A stretch of 8,092 nucleotides of DNA from assembly GCA_946537585.1 (NCBI GenBank), contig CAMNFX010000054.1, forward strand, positions 1 to 8,092, read 5' to 3'. The position numbers and the translations under genes were made by a program. The notes under the pieces are model-generated. The model ran no database searches. It saw only the letters and a list, made by a program, of their open reading frames with translations, and was not told the DNA's origin. Each line of letters starts with the position of its first letter. Position 1 is the stretch's first letter. This DNA is from an uncultured Lachnospiraceae bacterium (lineage in GTDB: Bacteria; Bacillota; Clostridia; Lachnospirales; Lachnospiraceae). Shown here in pieces: positions 1 to 6,719 of the stretch.

Positions 1-2
1 CT

Positions 3-950
3 ATGAGAAATGACCAGGGAAAGAGCATTGGCAAAGTTGCCCTGACGGTTGTTTTTGTGCTGGTCCTGCTCTCCGTTCTTTCGGGCGGGGATGCGAATCC
101 GCTTGCTTTTCTTTTCGGATTTTTAAAATTCTTCTTCTGGACAGGGTTTATTCTCTGTCTGGTCGTAGTAGCCATTACGGCTGCAGTCATATGGTTTACC
201 GTGAAGGACAATAAATTCCGCGGAAAGCATGACCCGCCGAATGTCACTCCGAAAGCGGCAAGGGAAGCAAGACAGGCTGCAAAGGGCTCGGCTTCGGAGC
301 AGGGAAGCGCGCAGAATAGCAGCTCCCAGGATGCAGGCCGGCAGGAAACTGCTGCTGATCCGGAGGCGGCTGCAAGGCGAAAGACCGGAGCAGCTCCGGC
401 CAATTACCGTACGGCAGACCGTTCAAAAGTCTATGAGAAAACACCGGAGGGCATCCTTCAGATGCTGTCGGACTACCGGATCGATTACATTCTTGGACCG
501 GTGGCGGAAGATGCGCTAAAGCAGAAGGAACGGCTTTCCGGACAGCAGGAGAGCTACCGCAGACTGGTGGAGCGGAGATTCGGCAGGGGAACGCTCAGCG
601 CGGAGAAATATCTTTCCGTAGAGAAAAGCTCCAACGACGCTTTGCATAATTCCTTCCTCAGGATCGCCAACCGCATGGAAGCCTTTGATACGAAGGAATA
701 CATGCATTTTAAGAGCGGGGCGTACAGGTTTGATTCAATTCCTGACCATGTGCAGGAACAGCGCCAGGAGATCTATGAGGAAAACTTAAGATACATGAAG
801 GAGTGCCTCGCGGATAACGAACACATTCTCGCCGGCATGGACCGTCTCATGCTGAAGCTGGCGGATGCCGAGACTTCCGATGAGAGCAGCATTACGGAAG
901 AGATCGAACAGCTCGAGCGTCAGCTGGAATACTACAGAAAACAGATATAA
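3..950 (+). CDS. Membrane protein with two TM helices and a helical cytoplasmic tail, probable XpaC-related partner of TelA
   Basis: The protein has 315 residues. Two hydrophobic segments (about residues 11-27 and 35-66) form an N-terminal hairpin. Basic residues before the first (R2, K7, K11) and after the second (K68, K71, R73, K75) suggest that both ends are cytoplasmic. Residues 78-143 are a hydrophilic Ala/Gln/Ser/Arg-rich linker. Residues 150-315 are charged and predicted by eye to be almost wholly helical, ending in a coiled-coil-like stretch (about 298-313). The TelA-family gene follows after 16 nt, so the two are very probably co-transcribed. In Bacillus subtilis a TelA homologue (yaaN) follows xpaC, and the XpaC family (also called 5-bromo-4-chloroindolyl phosphate hydrolysis family) has a similar layout of membrane helices plus helical domain. 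I infer the XpaC relation mainly from this neighbourhood; no catalytic motif is visible. The ATG lies at the window edge, so its ribosome binding site cannot be seen, and a start further upstream is not excluded. Confidence 0.72.
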   Translation: MRNDQGKSIGKVALTVVFVLVLLSVLSGGDANPLAFLFGFLKFFFWTGFILCLVVVAITAAVIWFTVKDNKFRGKHDPPNVTPKAAREARQAAKGSASEQGSAQNSSSQDAGRQETAADPEAAARRKTGAAPANYRTADRSKVYEKTPEGILQMLSDYRIDYILGPVAEDALKQKERLSGQQESYRRLVERRFGRGTLSAEKYLSVEKSSNDALHNSFLRIANRMEAFDTKEYMHFKSGAYRFDSIPDHVQEQRQEIYEENLRYMKECLADNEHILAGMDRLMLKLADAETSDESSITEEIEQLERQLEYYRKQI

Positions 951-954
951 TTAT

Positions 955-960
955 AGGAGG
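955..960 (+). promoter_or_regulatory. Ribosome binding site of the TelA-family gene
   Basis: A perfect AGGAGG lies 6 nt before the ATG at 967. It decides the start: the same frame is open back to an ATG at 865, but that would overlap the upstream gene by 86 nt and add 34 residues unlike the family. Confidence 0.9.
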
Positions 961-966
961 ATCATT

Positions 967-2142
967 ATGGCATTCACACTGGATATTCCCGAAAAGGAAG
1001 AGATTGAAAAGATCGTGGAAGAAGAAATGAAGCTTACGCCCGAAGAGGTCTCCGGTATTTCCGAAGAATCGAAGGAAAAGGGAAATGAGATCCTGGCACT
1101 GGATATGGATTCCGCGGAGGGACGGGCAGATATTCGGAATGCCATTGAAAGCTTTGGTTCTGATGTGGTTAAAAAATCCGCCCAGAAGAACGAGCTTCTG
1201 AAGACCAGGCTTAACGAGCTTTCAAAGGCCGGCGAAGAAGGCGGCGCTGTCGCGGAGGGCCTCGAGGAGCTGAGCCGTCAGATGAAGGAGCTGGATCCTA
1301 CCGGCATTGATTTTACAAAGAAGGGAATATTCGGCAAGCTCTTCAATCCGGTGCGCAATTATTTCGACCGTTTCCAGACCGCTGACGGGGCCATCGCGGA
1401 TATTGTGAAATCCCTGGAGAAGGGTGCCGGTGTGCTTTCCGACGATAACGTGACCCTGGAGTTTGAGCAGGCTTCCCTCAGAGATCTTACAAAGCAGCTG
1501 AACCGGAAGATGCAGCTCGGAGAGGATCTCGACAAGTACCTGACTGCCAATATTGAACGTCTTCGCAGCGAGGGCGGAGATGAGGAAAAGCTCAAGTTCA
1601 TTGAGGAAGAGGTGCTCTTCCCGCTCCGGCAGCGCATGATCGATTTCGGACAGATGCAGGCCGTCAACCAGAACGGCATTGTGGCGATGGAGGTCATCAG
1701 AAAGAATAACCTCGAGCTCATCCGTTCCGTGAACCGCGCACAGACCGTGACGGTTTCTGCACTCACGGTCGCCGTCACTGTGGCAGGCGCTCTGTTCAAC
1801 CAGAAGATCGTTCTCGAGAAGGTAAAGGCGCTCAATGCCGCAACCAACAACATGATCGCCGCCACCTCGACGATGCTCAAGGAGCAGGGCGTGGAGGTGC
1901 AGAAGCAGGCAATCGAGTCCAATATTGATGTGGAAACCATGAAGACCGCATTTAAGGATACACTCGAGGCGCTCGAATCGATCAGTACCTACAAGCAGGA
2001 GGCTCTTCCGAAGCTCCGCCAGACGATCGATGAGTTCCGCACCATGACGGATGAGGGCGAGAAGATCCTGCTGCGCATGGAGAAGACCGGAGACCTGAAG
2101 GAACTTCCCGAAAAAAATGAGGAGCCGGAGGAAAAAGCCTGA
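967..2142 (+). CDS. telA: TelA-family protein (toxic anion resistance family)
   Basis: The protein has 391 residues, the usual length for the TelA/KlaA family. Recognisable family features are the LDPTGIDF segment (residues 109-116), GKLFNPVRNYFDRFQ (123-137), the QAVNQNG segment (231-237), and the long C-terminal helical core IRKNNLELIRSVNRAQTVTV (244-263) leading to FNQKIVLEKVKALN (277-290). The first 50 residues and the last 15 are very acidic. There is no signal peptide. The moderately hydrophobic stretch at 260-277 is part of the conserved core and not a clear membrane span. Plasmid TelA was named for tellurite resistance, and chromosomal relatives are linked to resistance to cell-wall-active agents and envelope stress, but the biochemical role of the family is unknown. 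The membrane protein encoded just upstream is its likely partner. The family call is secure, but resistance to tellurite should not be assumed. Confidence 0.93.
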   Translation: MAFTLDIPEKEEIEKIVEEEMKLTPEEVSGISEESKEKGNEILALDMDSAEGRADIRNAIESFGSDVVKKSAQKNELLKTRLNELSKAGEEGGAVAEGLEELSRQMKELDPTGIDFTKKGIFGKLFNPVRNYFDRFQTADGAIADIVKSLEKGAGVLSDDNVTLEFEQASLRDLTKQLNRKMQLGEDLDKYLTANIERLRSEGGDEEKLKFIEEEVLFPLRQRMIDFGQMQAVNQNGIVAMEVIRKNNLELIRSVNRAQTVTVSALTVAVTVAGALFNQKIVLEKVKALNAATNNMIAATSTMLKEQGVEVQKQAIESNIDVETMKTAFKDTLEALESISTYKQEALPKLRQTIDEFRTMTDEGEKILLRMEKTGDLKELPEKNEEPEEKA

Positions 2143-2188
2143 AACAATCAAAAACATCCTTTCAGCGTATACCCAAAATCTGTGGATC

Positions 2189-2197
2189 TGATATGAT
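2189..2197 (+). promoter_or_regulatory. Candidate extended -10 promoter for the C11 lipoprotein gene
   Basis: TGATATGAT fits the extended -10 pattern TGN-TATAAT with one mismatch. No good -35 box is present at 16-18 nt spacing, which is common for extended -10 promoters. Transcription would start near 2203-2205, giving a leader of about 40 nt before the ATG at 2246. The rest of the 103-nt gap (2143-2245) shows no convincing terminator for the upstream pair, so read-through remains possible. Confidence 0.5.
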
Positions 2198-2245
2198 AAA
2201 TACAGGAAAAGCATATCTGTCTGTTTATTCGGAGAACGGAGAGGG

Positions 2246-4924
2246 ATGTTGAAAAGAGGGCGGACATACGGAACAATATCAGCAGGCCTGGCAGCATTTT
2301 TACTGATGCTGCTTTCGGCCTGTTTTCTTTTCGGCTGCGGAAAGAAAGCGGATCCGGGAACTGCCGCAGACGGAAGCGCATCGGGAAAAGCGGCAGCATC
2401 TGAAACACCGGCCGAAACCTATGAGGCGGATCCTGAGGATACGTCCAGCTTCTGCCTGATGGTCTATATGATCGGGTCAGACCTCGAATCCATGGGCGGT
2501 TCCGCTTCTGAGGACATCATGGAAATGCTGAAGGCGCAGCGCTCTGACCGCCTTAAGATCGTGCTCCAGACAGGCGGCGCCTTGGCCTGGCAGAATGAAC
2601 TGACCGGGAAGGATAACGGCTGCCGCAGGTTTCTTCTTGGAAAAGAGGAGGAACCTGAACTGCTTACAGACCTCGGCGTTGTCAATATGGCAAAGCCGGA
2701 GGCCCTTACGGATTTTATCCGTTTTGCCTCCGAATCCTGTCCCTCGGACAGATATGGCCTGATCCTTTGGGATCACGGTGCCGGGACCCTGATGGGATAC
2801 GGCATTGATGAGAATTTCAGCAAGGATATGCTGGAGATCGGGGATCTTCAACAGGCGATCTCCGACAGCGGGATGCATTTTGCATTTATCGGATTCGATG
2901 CCTGCCTGATGAGTACGGTGGAAGTGGCTGCGGCGCTGGAACAGCACGCGGATTACCTGATCGCTTCCGAGGAAACGGAGCCTGCAGGAGGATGGTCCTA
3001 TACACCTTTTCTCTCCATGCTGGCAGCCCGTCCCGGAATCGATATGAAGGAGATTGCGCCCCGTATCGTGGATGATTTCGTGAACGATCCGAATTCCACA
3101 AAATATGATAATAATACACTGGCGGTGCTGGACCTTCATAAGCTTGGGGCCGTACAGGCAGCGGTGGATTCCTGCATCCGCATCCTTTCGGAGACGGTCA
3201 ATGAAAACTATGACACACTGTCTCTTTGCCGGAGCAGGGTGAGAAGCTACGGCGGCGGGATCTATGAGCTGGTGGACCTTATCGACCTGATGGAACAGCT
3301 CCCCGTTTTTCTTTCCGGGAAATCAGACATTCCTCCGGCAGCAGGCGCTGCTTCAAAACAGCCGGATAGCGCTTCTGCGGAAATAATTGACAAAGTCAGA
3401 AATGCAGCGGGAGAGCTTCAGAAAGCGCTTTCTGACATGATCGTCTATACCCGCAGCATGGACGAGCGCAGCAGCGGGCTGGCCCTGTATTTTCCGTATA
3501 TGTTCCCGGACCGTTATGCATCTGTTACAAGCTCCATGCAGGAGGTAGGGTATTCAAAAGAATACTTCTCTTTCTTCGACAGCTTTTTAAACTATGTGGT
3601 GGCGGAACAGGAACGGGCAGACGTGCAGCCAGTCGCGCCGAATATAAAGACGGCGCTGTGGTACAGGCCGGAGGAAGCAAAGCTGAAGGAGGAAACATAC
3701 ATCGATCCTTCCACATTGATTCTGAAGGAAGGCTCATTTCCCGAGGGAGATTTTCCGTATATCGACTTAAAGGGCAGGCAGTGGCTGCTGATCGATCAGA
3801 TCGAGAATGTGATCTATGCCGAAACAGAAGAATACGGACGTCTTGAGCTCGGATGCATGAACCTGCAGCATACGCTCGGCGATTCCGGTGATCCCTATTA
3901 TGACTTCGACGGGACCTGGATGGCGCTGGAAAGCCGGATCGTGCCGTACTATGAAGCATACTATACACTGAACGAGGAAGACAGTCCCTACAGCTACGGA
4001 TTTATACCTGCCGAGCTTCACGGAAGGGACATCAGTATTCTTGTGTGGTACAGCATCGTCGGAGAAGAAGGGGTTTATATACCGAAGGTGCTCGGTTACC
4101 GCAGGGAGCCGGTAATGTCGTTTGCAAAAAGGAGTTCCGTGATCGATATTTCCGCAGGGCTTACCGCTCCCGATAAGGGCGTGCACGCTTTTCGTGAGGG
4201 AGATGAGATCACACTTTATGCCTACCGTGAAGACGGCAGCAAGGTCTATCCTTATGACGTTCCCATCATTTACCACGAGAAAGAGGGACTGTATGTGATC
4301 GACGGGCAGGCGGTGGAGGACTTTGCAGGCGGCCGGTTTGATTCTCTGTATCAGCAGATCGCTCTCAGAGACATCTTTAATAATACCTATCTCTGCGAGG
4401 GCGTCAGGCTTTCTTACGACTGGCAGCAGATCGAGCTTAGTCCTGAGGTGAACAGCCCCGGGACCGGAGCCGGGCCGGCTTCGTGGGAAGGTCCCGTGAA
4501 GGCCTATTCCCTGATGGACGATTATGATGTGACCGTCCGTTACCCTTCTGATCTGTTCGAGGAAACCACGGACTGGGAATGGGGTGAGCCGAATATCGTA
4601 AGCAGGGACGGCCGTGTCAGGATCTATCTGGAGGCACTCCTTGGTCCGGAGGAATTTCAGGAGCAGGCGGGCATAGAGGAAGGCTTCGCTATGTCCCATG
4701 AGTTCAGCAGGGAAAATCTGGCCATGGAAAATGACATGTTCGGACAGCGTTACCTGTATCATGAGGACGACGGACAGTGGTACCTCGGGCAGATCGCCGG
4801 AATGCCCCGCATGCGCGGCGGCGTTTACGGTTATATGATGCAGGTCTGGTCTGAAACGGACCCGGATGAGGAAATGATGAATGCCATCCTTTATATCGGA
4901 AATTCTTTTGAGACCGGGAATTGA
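2246..4924 (+). CDS. Secreted lipoprotein with clostripain-type (C11) cysteine peptidase domain and long C-terminal extension
   Basis: The protein has 892 residues. The N-terminus has basic residues, a hydrophobic core (about 11-30) and two possible lipobox cysteines, LSAC (C26) and LFGC (C31). C31 followed by GKK is the more typical ending. An Ala/Ser/Glu-rich tether runs to about residue 66. The C11 domain covers about 68-452: first strand FCLMVYMIGSDLES (69-82), catalytic His in LILWDHGAG (H177), catalytic Cys in IGFDACLMS (C220), and the late C11 segment SGLALYFP (410-417). C11 peptidases cut after Arg or Lys and often activate themselves. Residues 356-385 are a low-complexity loop. Residues about 460-892 are rich in aromatic and acidic residues, look mostly beta, and match nothing I recognise. 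The protein should be anchored on the outer face of the membrane. GGAG at 2238-2241 is only 4 nt from the ATG, so a TTG start at 2249 is a minor alternative. The gene appears monocistronic. Confidence 0.92.
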   Translation: MLKRGRTYGTISAGLAAFLLMLLSACFLFGCGKKADPGTAADGSASGKAAASETPAETYEADPEDTSSFCLMVYMIGSDLESMGGSASEDIMEMLKAQRSDRLKIVLQTGGALAWQNELTGKDNGCRRFLLGKEEEPELLTDLGVVNMAKPEALTDFIRFASESCPSDRYGLILWDHGAGTLMGYGIDENFSKDMLEIGDLQQAISDSGMHFAFIGFDACLMSTVEVAAALEQHADYLIASEETEPAGGWSYTPFLSMLAARPGIDMKEIAPRIVDDFVNDPNSTKYDNNTLAVLDLHKLGAVQAAVDSCIRILSETVNENYDTLSLCRSRVRSYGGGIYELVDLIDLMEQLPVFLSGKSDIPPAAGAASKQPDSASAEIIDKVRNAAGELQKALSDMIVYTRSMDERSSGLALYFPYMFPDRYASVTSSMQEVGYSKEYFSFFDSFLNYVVAEQERADVQPVAPNIKTALWYRPEEAKLKEETYIDPSTLILKEGSFPEGDFPYIDLKGRQWLLIDQIENVIYAETEEYGRLELGCMNLQHTLGDSGDPYYDFDGTWMALESRIVPYYEAYYTLNEEDSPYSYGFIPAELHGRDISILVWYSIVGEEGVYIPKVLGYRREPVMSFAKRSSVIDISAGLTAPDKGVHAFREGDEITLYAYREDGSKVYPYDVPIIYHEKEGLYVIDGQAVEDFAGGRFDSLYQQIALRDIFNNTYLCEGVRLSYDWQQIELSPEVNSPGTGAGPASWEGPVKAYSLMDDYDVTVRYPSDLFEETTDWEWGEPNIVSRDGRVRIYLEALLGPEEFQEQAGIEEGFAMSHEFSRENLAMENDMFGQRYLYHEDDGQWYLGQIAGMPRMRGGVYGYMMQVWSETDPDEEMMNAILYIGNSFETGN

Positions 4925-4971
4925 TGAAAACTGCCGAAAACCGCGCTGACTTAGTCCCTGAAAGCACACAC

Positions 4972-5000
4972 TTGATTATTCCGGGGATATACGTTATAAT
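4972..5000 (+). promoter_or_regulatory. SigA-type promoter of the deacetylase-thioesterase-hflX unit
   Basis: TTGATT (4972-4977) and a perfect TATAAT (4995-5000) are separated by 17 nt, the optimal spacing. The start point would be near 5006-5008, giving a leader of about 79 nt to the GTG at 5086. This is the best promoter in the window. The rest of the 161-nt gap after the C11 gene (4925-4971) shows no clear terminator. Confidence 0.82.
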
Positions 5001-5018
5001 TTACAACAAATGATCAGG

Positions 5019-5056
5019 AGACGCCGGCCGGGACAAAGGGTCCCCGACCGGCGTCT
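5019..5056 (+). other. GC-rich hairpin in the 5' leader of the deacetylase mRNA
   Basis: AGACGCCGG (5019-5027) pairs perfectly with CCGGCGTCT (5048-5056). One C/A mismatch follows, then CGGG (5029-5032) with CCCG (5043-5046), leaving a loop of about 10 nt. An alternative inner pairing GGAC/GTCC is possible. The hairpin starts about 12 nt after the predicted transcription start and ends 20 nt before the ribosome binding site. No U-tract follows (GAACAGTTGAG), so it is not a standard intrinsic terminator for transcripts from the left. It may protect the mRNA 5' end, bind a regulator or belong to a larger leader fold; the sequence does not decide. Confidence 0.7.
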
Positions 5057-5076
5057 GAACAGTTGAGATTTGGAGT

Positions 5077-5080
5077 GGAG
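5077..5080 (+). promoter_or_regulatory. Ribosome binding site supporting the GTG start of the deacetylase gene
   Basis: GGAG lies 5 nt before GTG at 5086, and a second GGAG sits at 5072-5075. No other start codon occurs in this frame between the hairpin and 5086, and starting later would remove the basic N-terminus that precedes the membrane anchor. The GTG is therefore the best start. Confidence 0.75.
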
Positions 5081-5085
5081 TTCAG

Positions 5086-6210
5086 GTGAGAAGAAGGAGA
5101 AGGAGAAGAAGACAGGTCGCCTATGAGTCGCTGCTCGTTCCCGGGCTGGTGCTTCTTGTATGCCTGTGTCTTGCAGGCGGCCTTTTGCTGCATTTTCGTA
5201 AAAAGAAAACAGAGGCGCAGGACGCCTCTCTTGCCGCGGAGACTGCAGCCGTGGAGACCACAGTGCCGGAAACGGAAGCTGAAACAGAAACGGAACCGCA
5301 GACCCAGGAGGAAACCGAAAGTCCTGCGCTCCATGCCTGGGAGGTCTTTCCGCAGAATGGGGTAGTGCTGACAGCGGTAAATGCCAGATCGTCTGCCGAA
5401 GGGGATTCCTCTGTCGTGGGCGTCCTGCAGGAAGGCGCCACGGTCGCGATCTCCGGAACGGACGGTGTGCACTATATTGTGGAAACAGAGAACGGCGAAG
5501 GCTATGTGGCGAGGAAGTATATCATTCCGGAGCTCTATCTTTCAGGGAACCATCCGCCGTTTGAGGCACCTTCCTTAGACGGTATTGACCTGGAACGCCC
5601 TATGGTGGCGCTGACCTTTGACGACGGTCCGAAGGCGGAAACGACGAATCGTGTTCTGGAGACTCTCGAACAGAATAAAGCAAGAGCGACGTTCTATCTG
5701 ATGGGCAGCAATGTCAGCGGGGAGAATAATGACTGCGTCAAAAAAATGCTGGAGCTTCACTGTGAGGTGGGAAACCACACCTACAACCATACCTACTTCA
5801 ATCTTCAGCCCCTGGCTGAGATTCGGCCTTCTGTAAGGGAAGCGGACTACATGATCGAAGAGACCTGCGGAAAGCTGCCGGCGACTGTGCGTCCTCCGGG
5901 AGGCGGCATTTCCGATGAGGCTTCCGAAGAACTGAAGACCCTGGGGCTTCCCGCCATCTTCTGGTCCATCGATACTCTGGACTGGCAGACCAAAGATCCG
6001 GAAAAGACATATAAGGCAGTCATGGAAAATGTCCGTGACGGCGATATCATCCTGATGCACGATGTGCATCCGGAAACCGTCGAGGCGGCCGTAAGGATCA
6101 TACCGGACCTGATCCAAAAGGGCTACCAGCTGGTCACTGTCTCGGAACTGGCCGCGGCCCGCGGCGCTGTCCTGGAGCCCGGTAAATCCTATCGGGAGTT
6201 CTGGAGGTGA
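5086..6210 (+). CDS. Membrane-anchored polysaccharide (peptidoglycan-type) deacetylase, SH3b + NodB domains
   Basis: The protein has 374 residues. It opens with a run of eight arginines, then a single hydrophobic anchor (about residues 15-36), which puts the rest outside the membrane. Residues 43-80 are a Glu/Thr/Pro-rich tether. Residues about 86-148 resemble a bacterial SH3 (SH3b) domain, with VNARSSAEGDSSVVGVL and the closing GEGYVARKYI. The NodB domain spans about 172-356 with all five family motifs: TFDDGP (177-182; base D179, metal ligand D180), NHTYNH (230-235; metal ligands H231 and H235), RPPGG (269-273), DTLDW (296-300), and LMHD (323-326; acid H325). Such enzymes remove N-acetyl groups from wall sugars with a divalent metal and often lower lysozyme sensitivity. 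Whether the substrate is GlcNAc, MurNAc or another glycan cannot be told from sequence. The gene starts at GTG and its stop overlaps the next gene's ribosome binding site. Confidence 0.93.
   Translation: MRRRRRRRRQVAYESLLVPGLVLLVCLCLAGGLLLHFRKKKTEAQDASLAAETAAVETTVPETEAETETEPQTQEETESPALHAWEVFPQNGVVLTAVNARSSAEGDSSVVGVLQEGATVAISGTDGVHYIVETENGEGYVARKYIIPELYLSGNHPPFEAPSLDGIDLERPMVALTFDDGPKAETTNRVLETLEQNKARATFYLMGSNVSGENNDCVKKMLELHCEVGNHTYNHTYFNLQPLAEIRPSVREADYMIEETCGKLPATVRPPGGGISDEASEELKTLGLPAIFWSIDTLDWQTKDPEKTYKAVMENVRDGDIILMHDVHPETVEAAVRIIPDLIQKGYQLVTVSELAAARGAVLEPGKSYREFWR
6203..6210 (+). promoter_or_regulatory. Ribosome binding site of the thioesterase gene, overlapping the upstream stop codon
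   Basis: GGAGGTGA is a near-perfect Shine-Dalgarno sequence 8 nt before the ATG at 6219, and its last three bases are the TGA stop of the deacetylase gene. This favours translational coupling. It also argues against the GTG at 6207, which lies inside the Shine-Dalgarno sequence itself. Confidence 0.85.
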
Positions 6211-6218
6211 ATAAAACT

Positions 6219-6716
6219 ATGGAATTGAAAGATAAAACAGTAGCAGAATCAAAGGTGGAGACATTCCACATCATTATGCCGGCAGATATGAACGATTCCG
6301 GCAGACTGTTCGGCGGTGCTCTGATGAACTGGATCGATGAGGTAGCCGGACTGGTCGGAAGACGCCATGCGCAGATGAATGTCACCACCGGATCAGTCGA
6401 TAACCTGCGCTTCTTAAGGGGTGCATATCTTCGGGATATGGTCGTGGTCAGCGGCAAGGTCACTCATGTGGGAAACAAGTCCATGGAGGTAAAGGTAGAG
6501 ACCTTTGTGGAGCAGAGTGACGGAAAGCGGGATCTGATCAACCGGGCGTACCTTACCATGGTCGGGATCGATGAAAATGACAGGCCGGCGCGCCTGCCGA
6601 GGCTGATCCTTGAGACGGAAGAAGACAAAAAGGAGTGGGGACGTGCCGAGGTCCGGCGCCAGATCCGCAGAAAGCAGAGAGAAGAAGGCTTCCATTTTTA
6701 CGACGAAGACGATTAA
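6219..6716 (+). CDS. Acyl-CoA thioesterase, hotdog fold, YkhA/YciA type
   Basis: The protein has 165 residues, normal for a single-hotdog acyl-CoA hydrolase. The diagnostic segment is PADMNDSGRLFGGALMNWID (residues 21-40), where the FGG turn, the following helix and the acidic residue D40 correspond to the active-site region of this family. The second half of the hotdog carries VDNLRFLRGAYLRDMVVVSG (60-79) and RAYLTMVGID (109-118). The C-terminal 35 residues are highly charged and probably helical or disordered. The enzyme should be cytoplasmic and hydrolyse acyl-CoA to free acid and CoA; chain-length preference cannot be read. The ATG start is chosen from the Shine-Dalgarno sequence. It is the second gene of the deacetylase unit, only 8 nt after it, and 3 nt separate it from hflX. 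Confidence 0.92.
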   Translation: MELKDKTVAESKVETFHIIMPADMNDSGRLFGGALMNWIDEVAGLVGRRHAQMNVTTGSVDNLRFLRGAYLRDMVVVSGKVTHVGNKSMEVKVETFVEQSDGKRDLINRAYLTMVGIDENDRPARLPRLILETEEDKKEWGRAEVRRQIRRKQREEGFHFYDEDD

Positions 6717-6719
6717 GAG

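Noticed and set aside
865..966. Upstream ATG at 865 as the start of the TelA-family gene
   Set aside because: It would overlap the preceding gene by 86 nt and add a basic stretch absent from the family; AGGAGG at 955-960 points to the ATG at 967.
1222..2214. Antisense open frame of 330 codons opposite the TelA-family gene
   Set aside because: It mirrors a clear TelA-family gene, its translation shows no family motif and is rich in Leu/His/Cys of the kind expected from reversed codons, and it has no visible ribosome binding site.
3767..4969. Antisense open frame of 400 codons opposite the 3' half of the C11 lipoprotein gene
   Set aside because: Long antisense frames arise from the codon bias of the sense gene. 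The translation has no recognisable domain or signal, and the sense frame is continuous with a well-supported peptidase gene.
5019..5060. Leader hairpin as an intrinsic terminator of the C11 lipoprotein gene
   Set aside because: No run of T follows the stem, and a good promoter lies upstream of it, so it is inside the next transcript. Rho-independent termination is not supported.
5086..5112. Arginine run of the deacetylase as a nucleic-acid-binding region
   Set aside because: It directly precedes a membrane anchor, so it is better explained as a strong positive-inside topology signal.
6207..6218. GTG at 6207 as the start of the thioesterase gene
   Set aside because: It lies within the Shine-Dalgarno sequence GGAGGTGA that serves the ATG at 6219, and the four added residues match nothing in the family.
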